From: Prochlorococcus sp. AG-347-M23
GTDB lineage: Bacteria; Cyanobacteriota; Cyanobacteriia; PCC-6307; Cyanobiaceae
NCBI GenBank assembly: GCA_003278855.1
Contig: QCCU01000004.1
Coordinates: forward strand, 37,806-101,805
Direction of reading: 5' to 3'
DNA: 64,000 nt
Position 1 is the first letter of the stretch; every line of letters starts with the position of its first letter. Shown piece after piece: positions 1 through 10,868 of this stretch. The translations under genes were made by a program, and so were the position numbers. The notes under the pieces were generated by a model. That model was not told where the DNA came from. It made no database searches and worked only from the letters and a program-made list of their open reading frames with translations.

Positions 1-193
1 TAGCCTTTTCTGGCAATATATTTACTAATGTTTTTGCAAAAGTGGTCTTTCCACATCCAGAAGGTCCTATTATGGCCAAATGATCTCCACTATCTATTTC
101 CAAATTAAAATTTTTGATAATAGGCTGCTGTTTTAGACCATATTTAACAGTAAGATTTTTAACTACAATAATTTTTTCTTTATTTTTTTCCAT
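1..193 (-). CDS. ABC transporter ATP-binding protein (N-terminal fragment, runs off window start)
   Basis: Reverse-strand translation from ATG at 193 gives MEKNKEKIIVVKNLTVKYGLKQQPIIKNFNLEIDSGDHLAIIGPSGCGKTTFAKTLVNILPEKA, with a Walker A motif GPSGCGKT. Confidence 0.85.
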   Translation of the reverse strand, partial: MEKNKEKIIVVKNLTVKYGLKQQPIIKNFNLEIDSGDHLAIIGPSGCGKTTFAKTLVNILPEKA

Positions 194-247
194 GATTTAT
201 AGCAAATTTTTCTAGACCTAAATAAAATACATCTAAAGCAATACAAA

Positions 248-2557
248 ATGTCAGAGGCAGCTGCAAATTCAAAAGAAAAAAACGAAATTGAAGTTTCCAA
301 AACTATTTTGCCTGAAAATAAAAAATATGAAAGTGAATCTTTGAATTATCAAATAAAAATTCCCGATTGGCTTCTTGAAGATATTCATAATTTTGAAAAA
401 TCAAATAAATATAATGATGAAAATCAAAACCTTATTGTAAAGGCTTTTAAACTTGCTTATAAAGCTCATGATGGACAATTCCGAGCGAGCGGCGAGCCAT
501 ACATTATCCACCCAGTTGCTGTTGCAAATCTCCTCAAAGAAATAGGTGCAAGTTCATCTGTTATTGCTGCAGGCCTTTTACATGATGTTGTTGAAGATAC
601 TGGCATTGATTTATCCGAAATAGAAACAAATTTTGGATTAGAAGTAAAAATACTCGTAGAGGGTGTAACAAAATTAGGCGGCATTCACTTTAATAACCGG
701 ACTGAAGCACAAGCTGAAAATCTTAGGAAAATGTTTTTAGCTATGGCCAGCGATATAAGAGTTGTTTTAGTAAAACTTGCAGATCGACTTCATAACATGA
801 GAACAATTGAATGGCTAAATGATGAGAAAAAGCTAAGAATAGCGAGAGAAACAAGAGAGATTTATGCACCATTAGCTAATCGACTAGGAATAAACAGATT
901 TAAGTGGGAATTAGAAGATTTAGCTTTTAAATTCCTAGAGCCTAATGAATATCTAGATCTTAAAGATCAAATCGCTGTTAAAAGAAGTGATAGAGAAAAA
1001 AGATTAAAAGTAACTTTGAATCTTATGAAGGAAAACTTGGTTTCAGCAGGTTTGAAAAATTTTGAAATAACAGGAAGGCCAAAACATCTTTATGGCATCT
1101 GGAGCAAAATGGAAAGACAACAAAAGCATTTTCACGAAATTTATGATGTTGCTGCCCTAAGAATTATCGTGGATAATTCAGATAGTTGTTATAGAGCTTT
1201 AGCAGTTGTTCATGATACTTTCAAACCAATTCCAGGTAGATTTAAAGACTATATAGGATTACCAAAACCCAATGGATACCAGTCCTTACACACTTCTGTT
1301 ATTGGAAGACATCGACCTATTGAAGTTCAAATTAGAACTACTTCGATGCATCAAATTGCTGAGTATGGTATTGCTGCTCATTGGCAATACAAAGAGGGTG
1401 GTTCTCCTGCTAAAAGTAATGCCGAGAGATTTAATTGGCTAAGACAATTAGTAGAATGGCAACAAGAAGGTAATGAAAGGGATCATAATGATTATTTAGC
1501 TTCAATTAAAGAAGATTTATTTGATGAAGAAGTATTTGTAATCACTCCAAAAGGAGATGTTGTTGGTTTAAGGAAAGGATCTACCGCGATAGATTTCGCC
1601 TACAGAATTCATTCTGAAGTTGGAAATCACTGTAATGGAATAAGAATTAATGAAAAGCTTTCTCCATTATCTACAGCACTTCAAAATGGTGACTTCATAG
1701 AAATTTTGACGAGTAATAATGCTACTCCAAGCTTGGATTGGCTGAACTTTGTAGTTACGCCAACTGCTAAAAATAGAATCCGCCAATGGTATAAGAAAAG
1801 CCATCGCGATGAAACGATTAAAAGAGGTAGAGATTTACTTGAAAAAGAAGTAGGTCGAAACGGTTTTGAAGCATTACTTTCTAGTGAATCCATGAAAAAA
1901 GTTGCAAATCGATGCAATTTAAAAACTACTGAAGACCTTCTTGCATCTCTTGGTTTTGGTGGTTTAACTTTGCATCAAGTATTAAACAGACTAAGAGAAG
2001 AAATAAAATTACAAACAGAAGATGTAAAAAATGTTTCTGACTCTGAAATAGCAAAATCTCTTAAAAGTAACAGTAATTTATCCACTAATCAATCTAATAC
2101 AGCAGCAAAATCACCAATTTCCGGGATAGAAGGTCTTGATTACAGAATAGGTAAATGCTGTTCCCCACTCCCAGGCGAGGATATTATCGGAACTGTATCG
2201 CTCGGCAACCATGGGATAACTATACATAGGGAAGATTGTGAAAATGTAATACCAATTCCAATAGAGAGAAGATTACCTGTCGGTTGGAATCAAGATAATA
2301 AAACTGGCGATAACAAGTTTCCAATTCAGCTACGAATAGAAGTAATTGATCGAGTTGGAGTTCTTAAAGATATTCTTATGCGGTTATCTGATAAAGGTAT
2401 AAACGTTAGTGATGCCAATGTTAAAACTGCTTATGGTAAACCTGCTATTATAAATCTTTGTGTAGGTCTTGAAAGTTATAATCAACTTCACAAAACAATT
2501 GAACAAATTAAATCAATGGCAGATGTTTTAGATATTGCCAGAGTTGGGCAAAGTTAA
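248..2557 (+). CDS. spoT: RelA/SpoT-family (p)ppGpp synthetase/hydrolase
   Basis: 769 aa. HD domain (GLLHDVVEDTG), synthetase domain (YQSLHTSVIG...EVQIRT), TGS and C-terminal ACT domains. Confidence 0.95.
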   Translation: MSEAAANSKEKNEIEVSKTILPENKKYESESLNYQIKIPDWLLEDIHNFEKSNKYNDENQNLIVKAFKLAYKAHDGQFRASGEPYIIHPVAVANLLKEIGASSSVIAAGLLHDVVEDTGIDLSEIETNFGLEVKILVEGVTKLGGIHFNNRTEAQAENLRKMFLAMASDIRVVLVKLADRLHNMRTIEWLNDEKKLRIARETREIYAPLANRLGINRFKWELEDLAFKFLEPNEYLDLKDQIAVKRSDREKRLKVTLNLMKENLVSAGLKNFEITGRPKHLYGIWSKMERQQKHFHEIYDVAALRIIVDNSDSCYRALAVVHDTFKPIPGRFKDYIGLPKPNGYQSLHTSVIGRHRPIEVQIRTTSMHQIAEYGIAAHWQYKEGGSPAKSNAERFNWLRQLVEWQQEGNERDHNDYLASIKEDLFDEEVFVITPKGDVVGLRKGSTAIDFAYRIHSEVGNHCNGIRINEKLSPLSTALQNGDFIEILTSNNATPSLDWLNFVVTPTAKNRIRQWYKKSHRDETIKRGRDLLEKEVGRNGFEALLSSESMKKVANRCNLKTTEDLLASLGFGGLTLHQVLNRLREEIKLQTEDVKNVSDSEIAKSLKSNSNLSTNQSNTAAKSPISGIEGLDYRIGKCCSPLPGEDIIGTVSLGNHGITIHREDCENVIPIPIERRLPVGWNQDNKTGDNKFPIQLRIEVIDRVGVLKDILMRLSDKGINVSDANVKTAYGKPAIINLCVGLESYNQLHKTIEQIKSMADVLDIARVGQS

Positions 2558-2575
2558 TTTTAAAATCAGATCAAT

Positions 2576-3019
2576 CTATCTTTTACTTTTTATCTTGTAG
2601 ATAAAGAAAACAATACTGCCGCAAATCAAAGCTAATAAAATACCTACACAAAATGAACCTAAAAGTAATTTTAGGGAAATAATTCTACCTTGTTTCCATA
2701 AGTCATCAATAACTAAACTTTTTTCAAGAATTTTATTATAAGGATTATTTAAAAAAATCGAACCTACTTTATAGTTAAAATAATAAAGTGGAATATAAGT
2801 AAAAGGGTTGCTGATCCAGGTACCAATTGCAGCTAGAACAATATTTCCCTTAGCTATTTTCGCAAAAAATACTCCCATTAAAGTCTGAAAACCAAAAAAA
2901 GGAAAGCAACCACTAAATACTCCTATAGCTAAACCTTTAGCATTAAAGAAAGGACTTCCATTCTGAATCCTAAATAATGATAGAATTTTCTTATAGGTAA
3001 TATCTCTTTTAAATCTCAT
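2576..3019 (-). CDS. DUF2062-like membrane protein
   Basis: 147 aa with hydrophobic segments and the pattern GVFSGCFPFFGFQTLMGVFFA...NPFTYIPLYYFNYKVG. Confidence 0.75.
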   Translation of the reverse strand: MRFKRDITYKKILSLFRIQNGSPFFNAKGLAIGVFSGCFPFFGFQTLMGVFFAKIAKGNIVLAAIGTWISNPFTYIPLYYFNYKVGSIFLNNPYNKILEKSLVIDDLWKQGRIISLKLLLGSFCVGILLALICGSIVFFIYKIKSKR

Positions 3020-3085
3020 TCAGAAAGAAAATTTCAAAATTAAATTCTTGATAATCTTACTTAATTATCCATAACAAAGCGAGAG

Positions 3086-4468
3086 ATGGATTCGATAGTT
3101 ACTACAGAAGATACGATAGCCGCAATTGCTTCAGCTATAAGTATTGGGCAGGGAGGAGTTGCGATAATAAGAGTATCAGGGAAAGACGCAATAAATTCTT
3201 GCAAAAAGATTGTTCAAACTAAATCTAAATATGCATGGGAATCACATAGAGTTTTTCGTGGTTTTATTCAGGAAAATAAAAAAAATAAATTTATAGATGA
3301 GGTTTTAATTTTAGTGATGAAATCCCCAAATAGCTTCACAGGAGAGGATGTAGTTGAACTTCATTGCCATGGCGGAATTATCATAGTAAATAAAGTTTTA
3401 AAGATATTATTATCTAGTAATTCTAGAGTTAGACTTGCAAACCCAGGAGAATTTAGTCAAAGAGCTTTTCTTAATGGAAAAATAGACCTTACTCAAGCCG
3501 AGTCGATTAATCAATTAATTAATGCAAGCAATACCAGATCAGCAGAATTAGCCTTTAGCGGAGTTCAAGGAGAAATAAAGAAAAAAATTGATGATATTAA
3601 AAATGACCTTATAAATCAACTTTGCGAAATAGAAGCGAGAGTTGATTTTGAAGAAGACTTCACAGATTTTGATTACACCAAATATCTAGAAAACATTAAA
3701 AAAGTCAAAGAAAAAATAGAATTACTCATAGAAAATGCAAAAAGAAATTCATATATTCACAATGGAATATCCATTGCGCTTATAGGTAAAACAAATGTTG
3801 GTAAAAGTTCTTTATTAAATTTGCTTGCAAAAAAAGAGAAAGCAATCGTAACTAATATTCCTGGAACAACTAGAGATGTTATTGAAGTTAATTTAACTAT
3901 TAATGATATTCCAATGAAAATAATTGATACTGCTGGCATAAGAGAAACTCATGAACAAATTGAAAGTATTGGAATTAAAAAAAGTTTTGGGAAAATAAAA
4001 GAGTCAGATTTTATAATTTATATTTATAGTCTTGAAGAAGGATTTAATGAAGAAGACAAAAAAATAATACAAGAAATTCCCAAAGAAAAATTAATTACTA
4101 TTTTGGGTAATAAAAAAGATTTAATTGATTGCAAAAATATTAATTCAAATGTGTTAAAGAACACAATTCTTATGAGTATTAAGAATAATGATGGTGAAAG
4201 ATTATTAATAGATACAATTATAAAAAAATGCGGATTAAAACAAGTAGAAAATATCAATATATTTTTAAACGAAAGACATCTAACAAATTTGTCTGCTTGC
4301 TTATCTAATTTAAATGATACTGATGAAATAATTGAAAATAAATTGCCATTTGATTTATTATCAATTGAACTGAGAGATGGAATTCAAAACTTATCTAAAA
4401 TAACTGGTCAAGAATTAACAGAGGAACTTCTAGATAATATTTTTTCTAAGTTTTGTATTGGTAAATAA
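3086..4468 (+). CDS. mnmE: tRNA modification GTPase MnmE (TrmE)
   Basis: G1 [13 protein letters not shown]3 DTAGIRET, N-terminal TIAAIAS...VAIIRVSG, C-terminal FCIGK. Confidence 0.96.
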   Translation: MDSIVTTEDTIAAIASAISIGQGGVAIIRVSGKDAINSCKKIVQTKSKYAWESHRVFRGFIQENKKNKFIDEVLILVMKSPNSFTGEDVVELHCHGGIIIVNKVLKILLSSNSRVRLANPGEFSQRAFLNGKIDLTQAESINQLINASNTRSAELAFSGVQGEIKKKIDDIKNDLINQLCEIEARVDFEEDFTDFDYTKYLENIKKVKEKIELLIENAKRNSYIHNGISIALIGKTNVGKSSLLNLLAKKEKAIVTNIPGTTRDVIEVNLTINDIPMKIIDTAGIRETHEQIESIGIKKSFGKIKESDFIIYIYSLEEGFNEEDKKIIQEIPKEKLITILGNKKDLIDCKNINSNVLKNTILMSIKNNDGERLLIDTIIKKCGLKQVENINIFLNERHLTNLSACLSNLNDTDEIIENKLPFDLLSIELRDGIQNLSKITGQELTEELLDNIFSKFCIGK

Positions 4469-4550
4469 ATTTGAGTTAAATTACATAGTGATATATAGTT
4501 GATTCTCTAACTTCAGTTTAATTTTTATTAATTAATTATTTCTTAGTTTA

Positions 4551-5417
4551 GTGGATTTAAATACTCCAATAATAAGTAAAATCATTGATAATTGGATCGA
4601 TGAAGATATAGGTAGGGGAGATCTTACAAGTTCCTCTATTACAGAAGAGAATGGTAATGCATATTGGATTGCAAAAGAAGAGGGTATATTCTGCGGGGTT
4701 GAAATTATAAAAGAAATTTTTAGAAAAATTGATTTAAAAATTAGTCCAAAATTTAATATCTCTGATGGAGATAAATTTTTTAAAGATCAAAAACTCTTAG
4801 AAATATATGGACCTACCAAAAGTTTACTCGCTAGTGAAAGGATCAGCTTAAATATAGCAATGCATTTATCTGGAATATCAACATATGCAAAGAATCTTAC
4901 AGATAAATTAAAAGGCACAAATATAAAATTAGCAGATACTAGGAAAACGACTCCTGGCTTAAGAATATTTGAAAAATATGCATTCAAATGCGGAGGTGGA
5001 GTGAATCATAGAATGGGATTATACGATGCTGCTATGATCAAAGAAAATCATATTGCATGGACAGATAATCTTAAGAATGCAGTACAAAATATTCGCCTAA
5101 ATTCGCCTTTTACAACTCATATCATAATTGAAGCTGAGAATATCGACCAGGCAAAAGAAGCAGTATTAGCAGGAGCAGATAGTGTCTTATTAGATGAACT
5201 TAGTCCTGAAATAATCAAAAAAAACGTTCAAGAATTAAGAGAGTTATCAATTAATAGTCTACAAAAAGAAGTCAATAAAAATTTGATAATAGAAGTTTCT
5301 GGAATAAACCCTCAAGAAATTAGTAAATATCTAATAAAAGGTATTGATTTGATTTCAACAAGTTCTTCAATTACGAAAAGTAATTGGATTGATTTGAGTA
5401 TGCGTTATATTAATTAA
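4551..5417 (+). CDS. nadC: Nicotinate-nucleotide pyrophosphorylase (carboxylating)
   Basis: DIGRGDLTS, LADTRKTTPGLR, KCGGGVNHRMGL, IKENHI motifs. GTG start. Confidence 0.95.
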   Translation: MDLNTPIISKIIDNWIDEDIGRGDLTSSSITEENGNAYWIAKEEGIFCGVEIIKEIFRKIDLKISPKFNISDGDKFFKDQKLLEIYGPTKSLLASERISLNIAMHLSGISTYAKNLTDKLKGTNIKLADTRKTTPGLRIFEKYAFKCGGGVNHRMGLYDAAMIKENHIAWTDNLKNAVQNIRLNSPFTTHIIIEAENIDQAKEAVLAGADSVLLDELSPEIIKKNVQELRELSINSLQKEVNKNLIIEVSGINPQEISKYLIKGIDLISTSSSITKSNWIDLSMRYIN

Positions 5418-5444
5418 TCATATAGATAAATAATTGAATAATTA

Positions 5445-7259
5445 ATGCTAATCATTTTTAAAGAATTAACAAAACAATTTGAACAATCTCTTTTAGAAAG
5501 TCTTGAAAAAAATGATAAAAAAGGAGAATTCGCAATTCTTAGCAAGAATTTAATTACACAATCATCAAAAGAGGAATTTGGTGATTATCAATGTAATGTT
5601 TGTTTAAGTTTATCTAAAATATATAAAAAGAACCCAAGAGATATTTCTAATGATTTTATTAACCTTTTAAATAAAGATAAAAGCATAGCAAAATTATGTA
5701 AGAGTCTAGAAATAGCTGGACCTGGATTTATAAATATAAAATTAAAAGATGAGGTTCTAATAAATGAAATTAAGTCAAATATTCAATGCAATAGGGCTGG
5801 CATACCTCTAATTAGAAAAGATTTAGATAGTGGTTTGTCCAATAAAGTTATTGTAGATTTTTCTAGCCCTAATATTGCTAAAGAAATGCATGTAGGGCAT
5901 TTAAGATCAACAATAATAGGTGACTCAATATCTAGAATTTTCGAGTTAAGAGGTTATGAAGTATTAAGACTCAATCATGTTGGTGATTGGGGAACACAAT
6001 TTGGCATGCTTATTACTCAGCTCAAAGATTTATATTCAAATGATCTAGAAGAAATAGGAAAGATCAAGATAAGTGATTTAGTTGAATTTTATAAAGAATC
6101 AAAAAAAAGATTTGATAACGAATCTGAATTCCAAAAAAGATCTAGAGAGGAAGTAGTTAAGTTACAAAGTGGAGATATTAAATCGATTAAAGCTTGGAAA
6201 TTATTATGTGATCAATCAAGGAAAGAATTTGATGAAATCTATAAAAATTTAAAAATAAAAATAGAAGAAAGAGGTGAATCTTTTTATAATCCCTTCTTAA
6301 AATCAGTTATTGATGATTTGAATTTAGAAAAAATATTAGTAGAAGATCAAGGAGCAAAATGTGTATTTTTAGATGGGATGACTAATAAAGAAGGCAAACC
6401 TTTACCGCTAATTATTCAAAAAAAAGATGGAGGTTTTAATTATGCCACCACAGATCTTGCTGCTATAAGATACAGATTCAATAAACCTCCTAATGGCGAT
6501 GATGCTTCAAGAATTATATATGTAACTGATCATGGGCAAGCAAATCATTTTGCTGGAGTTTTTCAAGTTGCAAAAAAAGCAAAATGGATTCCAGAAAATT
6601 GTCAAGTAGACCATGTCCCTTTTGGGTTAGTTCAAGGAATTGATGGCAAAAAACTAAAGACAAGAGAAGGTGAAACAATACGCCTAAAAGATTTATTAAA
6701 TGAAGCAGTTAGAAGAGCAAAAGAAGATTTATTAAAAAGATTAGAAGATGAAGATCGTTATGAGACCGAAGAGTTCATAGCAAATACTTCAAGAATTATT
6801 GGATTAGGAGCTGTTAAGTATGCAGATTTAAGTCAAAATAGGATTACTAATTATCAATTTAGTTTTGATAAAATGCTTTCCCTTAATGGTAATACTGCTC
6901 CTTATTTGTTATATACACTTGTAAGAATTTTAGGAATTAAAAGAAAAAATGATTTTGTTTATGAATCTAAAGATTTTCAATACGTAAATTATACACATAA
7001 ATCTGAGTGGAAACTTATCAGAAAATTACTTAGGTTCGATGAAGTCATAATTTCTATTGAAAAAGACTTAATGCCAAATAGATTATGCAATTATCTTTTC
7101 GAGCTATGTCAGACTTTTAATAGATTCTATGATCAAGTTCCAATCCTCAAAGAAGAAAAAAATATAAAAATCTCTAGGCTTAATTTATGTGACCTAACTG
7201 CAAAAACACTAAAATTAAGCTTAGAGCTTTTAGGAATTGAAACTTTAGAAAGAATGTAA
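5445..7259 (+). CDS. argS: Arginyl-tRNA synthetase
   Basis: Class I signature [41 protein letters not shown]. Confidence 0.97.
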   Translation: MLIIFKELTKQFEQSLLESLEKNDKKGEFAILSKNLITQSSKEEFGDYQCNVCLSLSKIYKKNPRDISNDFINLLNKDKSIAKLCKSLEIAGPGFINIKLKDEVLINEIKSNIQCNRAGIPLIRKDLDSGLSNKVIVDFSSPNIAKEMHVGHLRSTIIGDSISRIFELRGYEVLRLNHVGDWGTQFGMLITQLKDLYSNDLEEIGKIKISDLVEFYKESKKRFDNESEFQKRSREEVVKLQSGDIKSIKAWKLLCDQSRKEFDEIYKNLKIKIEERGESFYNPFLKSVIDDLNLEKILVEDQGAKCVFLDGMTNKEGKPLPLIIQKKDGGFNYATTDLAAIRYRFNKPPNGDDASRIIYVTDHGQANHFAGVFQVAKKAKWIPENCQVDHVPFGLVQGIDGKKLKTREGETIRLKDLLNEAVRRAKEDLLKRLEDEDRYETEEFIANTSRIIGLGAVKYADLSQNRITNYQFSFDKMLSLNGNTAPYLLYTLVRILGIKRKNDFVYESKDFQYVNYTHKSEWKLIRKLLRFDEVIISIEKDLMPNRLCNYLFELCQTFNRFYDQVPILKEEKNIKISRLNLCDLTAKTLKLSLELLGIETLERM

Positions 7260-8368
7260 TGAATGATTTTGATCCATTAAATAATCTTTTCCCAAAACCA
7301 AGAGAAGAAATAATCAATATGCAGTCTTACTCTGCACCTTTAGAAAATAGAAGACATTTACTCCGCTTAGACTTTAATGAAAATACTTTAGGTCCAAGTC
7401 CTAAGGTTTTAGAGGCATTACAAGCGATAAAATTAGATGAGATTTCAATTTATCCAGAATATAATTTTTTAAAAAAATTTTTATGTGATAAATATCTTGA
7501 TTCAAGAAAATTTGGTAATGATGAAATCGGAATTTTCAATGGAGCAGATGCAGCAATAAATGCAATTTTCAATTGCTTTGGAGAAAAAGATCAGATATTT
7601 CTAACCACAAATCCAACTTTTGGTTACTATTCTCCTTGTGCAGAAATCCGAGGAATGAAAAAAATAAGTTGTTCTTACATTGGAGAAAATTTTCTATTTC
7701 CCATCGAAGAATTTAGGGAAAAAATAATAAAGCATAATCCAAAGTTAATATTTATTTGCAATCCAAATAATCCAACAGGAACTGTTCTTAGCTCTCATGA
7801 AATAATTAATTTAGCCAATATCAATAACGATTCATTAATAGTTGTTGATGAACTATATGAAAAATTTAATGGAGATAGTCTTCTTGAATCGATAGATTTT
7901 GAAAAGAATAAAAATATACTAATAATCCAATCTCTTTCAAAAACTGCAGGTCTAGCTGGTTTAAGAATAGGTTTTACTTTTGGCAATAAAAGTTTAATTC
8001 AGTTCATTAATAAAGTTACAGGACCATATGATGTAAACAGCTTTGCTATAACAGCTGCATTAGCAGCACTTAAAGACAAATCATATATTGATAATTATGT
8101 TTTAGAAGTAAAAAAGGCGAGGGAATGGATTTTAAATAAATTTAAATCAACAAAAATCAGAACTCACTTTAGTGGAGGTAATTATTTCTTAATTTGGCCA
8201 AAAAAAGATCCTAAAATCTTAATACAACAAATGAGAGAAAAAGGTATTCTTATTAGAAGTATGGAAAACAAAAAAGATATAGGGAATTCTATAAGGGTTA
8301 GTATTGGAACTAAAGAACAAATGATTTTTTTCTGGGACAATTACAAGATATTAGATTTAAAAAATTAA
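7259..8368 (+). CDS. hisC: Histidinol-phosphate aminotransferase-like class I/II aminotransferase
   Basis: LRLDFNENTLGPSP, NPNNPTGT, SLSKTAGLAGLRIGF. Overlaps the argS stop. Confidence 0.8.
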   Translation: MNDFDPLNNLFPKPREEIINMQSYSAPLENRRHLLRLDFNENTLGPSPKVLEALQAIKLDEISIYPEYNFLKKFLCDKYLDSRKFGNDEIGIFNGADAAINAIFNCFGEKDQIFLTTNPTFGYYSPCAEIRGMKKISCSYIGENFLFPIEEFREKIIKHNPKLIFICNPNNPTGTVLSSHEIINLANINNDSLIVVDELYEKFNGDSLLESIDFEKNKNILIIQSLSKTAGLAGLRIGFTFGNKSLIQFINKVTGPYDVNSFAITAALAALKDKSYIDNYVLEVKKAREWILNKFKSTKIRTHFSGGNYFLIWPKKDPKILIQQMREKGILIRSMENKKDIGNSIRVSIGTKEQMIFFWDNYKILDLKN

Positions 8369-9090
8369 TTACTGAAAATATAAATTGTATTTTGATCGAT
8401 TCTTTTAGGTTTTATTTGAAAATCTTTTCCAACATATTTTACTTTAAAATCTTTCATATTTTCGATAAATAAATCAGCATTTGAGAAATCACATTCTTTA
8501 TTAATTTTTTTGCCGCGTTCAAAGTGAACAGGAATAACTATATTGGGTTTTAGAAGCTTAACTATTTTTGAGGCTTCTTTACCATTGTAAGATTTTATTC
8601 CTCCTCCAATTGAAATAAACAATATATCTGGACTAGACAAAATAATTTGACTGTTAATATCAATATCACCAGCAGCTCCTCCCATATGAACAATTTTAAG
8701 ATCATTCTGCTCCCAACTCCAAACAGTTGCCATCCCAAATCTTCTTCCATCTACTCTGTCATGTGGTACAGAAATTCCATTTAATAAAATATCCTCAAAT
8801 TGATAGATGCCTGGCTCAACGAACATTAATTGATCATTAGGGTTATATCCTTCATCTGAAAGCCTAGAACTAGCCAAAATAAAATCTACGTTGACTTCTT
8901 TAGGCTCCTTTAAATTACTTGCACAACCTATTGCTTTAAAGGGATTTATAAGAATAGATTTATCTGCACTAGTAATTAAAAAACTACTATGTCCCAAACT
9001 TTTTATTCCTAAGTTCCTTGCCAATAATGAGGTAGGTAAAAAAGAGCTAACTAATATCAAAAATAAAAAGTTTTTAATTTGAGAAATCAT
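8365..9090 (-). CDS. MBL-fold metal-dependent hydrolase with N-terminal hydrophobic segment
   Basis: LGHSSFLITSADKSILINPF, HMGGAAGDID, PVHFERG. N-terminal signal/anchor-like sequence. Confidence 0.75.
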   Translation of the reverse strand: MISQIKNFLFLILVSSFLPTSLLARNLGIKSLGHSSFLITSADKSILINPFKAIGCASNLKEPKEVNVDFILASSRLSDEGYNPNDQLMFVEPGIYQFEDILLNGISVPHDRVDGRRFGMATVWSWEQNDLKIVHMGGAAGDIDINSQIILSSPDILFISIGGGIKSYNGKEASKIVKLLKPNIVIPVHFERGKKINKECDFSNADLFIENMKDFKVKYVGKDFQIKPKRIDQNTIYIFSN

Positions 9091-9110
9091 AATATTAATT
9101 TTTTTTTATT

Positions 9111-9707
9111 TTACTTTTGTTCAGCCATTTTTAGAAAATTACTAATCAATTTATGACCAAATTGCGTCAACACACTTTCAGGATGGAACTGTACTCCATG
9201 TAAATGTTTATATTCTTTATGAGAGATAGCCATAATTGTTGAGTCTTCTAAAGTCGCAGTTATGTCGAAACAAGATGGCAAAGAACTTGAATCAACTATA
9301 AGACTATGGTATCTAGTAGCCACAAATGGAGTCTCGATATCTTTAAACAATCCTTTTTGATTATGAAATATTTTGGATGTCTTACCATGCATAAGTTCTT
9401 TCCCAACTATAACCTTACCCCCAAAAGCTTGGGCCAAAGCTTGATGACCTAAACAAACTCCCAAGGTCGGAATATTTTTAGATAATTTTTTTAGAATTGG
9501 CAGACAAATTCCAGATTGATCTGGATTACCTGGACCTGGAGATAAGAGAATTCCACCAGGATTTAGTTCGATAATTTCTTCTAGAGTAATTTCATCATTT
9601 CTTTTAACTATTAATTCTTTAGTTATTTCATGCTCAACTGAAAGTTCTCCTAAATATTGAACAAGGTTATAAGTGAAACTATCGTAATTATCAATAACAA
9701 GAAACAT
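9111..9707 (-). CDS. trpG: Anthranilate/aminodeoxychorismate synthase glutamine amidotransferase subunit
   Basis: IDNYDSFTYNLVQYLGEL, LSPGPGNPDQSG, GVCLGHQA, GVQFHPESVLT. trpG versus pabA is not separable here. Confidence 0.9.
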   Translation of the reverse strand: MFLVIDNYDSFTYNLVQYLGELSVEHEITKELIVKRNDEITLEEIIELNPGGILLSPGPGNPDQSGICLPILKKLSKNIPTLGVCLGHQALAQAFGGKVIVGKELMHGKTSKIFHNQKGLFKDIETPFVATRYHSLIVDSSSLPSCFDITATLEDSTIMAISHKEYKHLHGVQFHPESVLTQFGHKLISNFLKMAEQK

Positions 9708-9719
9708 ATTTATATGGAT

Positions 9720-10130
9720 TTAAAATAACAACTTTATTTTAGGAACAAAGATATATACAGCAATAATAACAGAATTAATGGAAGCTAATAATACTGCTGC
9801 TGCAGAAGTATCTTTTGAAATTTTAGCCAAAATACTAAATTCTTTTTTCACTACTAAATCAACGATTGATTCAATAGATGTGTTCAATATTTCTAATATT
9901 AAAACAGACATTATTGTTGCAATCAAAATAACATAATTACTTAGACTAATTTTGAGTAAAAAACCAATTATTAAACTTGTAACTGCAAAAATTAATTGAA
10001 TTTTAAAATTTCTTGAAGTTTTTAATACATAACTAATACCACTGAAAGCATACTTAAAACTTATAAATACATTACTAGAAGTTTTGTATGATTCTTTTCT
10101 ATTTTCTAAATAGTTTATTTTTTTTTCCAT
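9720..10130 (-). CDS. dgkA: Diacylglycerol kinase (DgkA-type) membrane protein
   Basis: 136 aa. FKYAFSGISYVLKTSRNFKIQL, LEILNTSIESIVDL. Confidence 0.85.
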   Translation of the reverse strand: MEKKINYLENRKESYKTSSNVFISFKYAFSGISYVLKTSRNFKIQLIFAVTSLIIGFLLKISLSNYVILIATIMSVLILEILNTSIESIVDLVVKKEFSILAKISKDTSAAAVLLASINSVIIAVYIFVPKIKLLF

Positions 10131-10136
10131 TGATTT

Positions 10137-10676
10137 TTAATCTAATCGAGTAATTAAATATTCTTGGAAATTTAACATATTTTCTAAATCATGCTCATTA
10201 TTATGTTCCCATCCCAAAAGATGTAAAAATCCATGACTAGCCAACCAGATCACCTCTCTATAGATTGAATGTTTATATTCATAAGATTGCTCAAGTGCCA
10301 TCTCTAATGATATAAAAATATCTCCCAACTCTATGTGATCTAAATTATTTAGAGATTCATCAGAAATAATTGGAAAAGATAGAACATCAGTTGGACCATT
10401 TTTTTGCATCCACTTCTTATTCAAAGAAGCAATTTCTTGATTAGATATTATCTGTAAGCCTAATGAAAAAGATTTTTTTTCAAAAATATAATTTGGTAAT
10501 TCATAATCCTCTTTTTTTAATATTGTATTTATCCAAGATAAAAAAACTTTCTCCCAAAAAATAGATTCAAAAATAAGATAAGTTTTAGTATCTTTTAACT
10601 TATTTGAAAATTGAGAGAAATCATTACATTGAAAAACCAAATCTAAATTTATTTCAGAAATAATTTTTTCTTTCAT
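10137..10676 (-). CDS. ybeY: Endoribonuclease YbeY (16S rRNA maturation)
   Basis: GPTDVLSFP and zinc motif [16 protein letters not shown]. Confidence 0.93.
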   Translation of the reverse strand: MKEKIISEINLDLVFQCNDFSQFSNKLKDTKTYLIFESIFWEKVFLSWINTILKKEDYELPNYIFEKKSFSLGLQIISNQEIASLNKKWMQKNGPTDVLSFPIISDESLNNLDHIELGDIFISLEMALEQSYEYKHSIYREVIWLASHGFLHLLGWEHNNEHDLENMLNFQEYLITRLD

Positions 10677-10682
10677 ACATTC

Positions 10683-10865
10683 TTAAACTGGAATATTGGG
10701 CTTACCTATTGTGGCCACAAGTATTAATATCCCAATTAAAACTAGAAAGGTTATTGAAAAATGAGAAATACTTTTTGAGCCTTTCCTTACCATATTTCTC
10801 ATAGCAAGCTTTATAAAACTTGGAGGAGAAACTTTTTTTGCTAAAATTTCGTTATTATTTTCCAT
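10683..10865 (-). CDS. DUF3285-like small membrane protein
   Basis: 60 aa with one transmembrane segment. PSFIKLAMRNMVRKGSKSISHFSIT. Packed between ybeY and prfB. Confidence 0.7.
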   Translation of the reverse strand: MENNNEILAKKVSPPSFIKLAMRNMVRKGSKSISHFSITFLVLIGILILVATIGKPNIPV

Positions 10866-10868
10866 TAG

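Noticed and set aside
466-684. Antisense ORF inside spoT, and similar short antisense ORFs throughout the track (e.g. 1681, 3757, 4024, 7795, 17245, 28499, 51955)
   Set aside because: Fully within well-supported genes on the other strand, with no independent signals.
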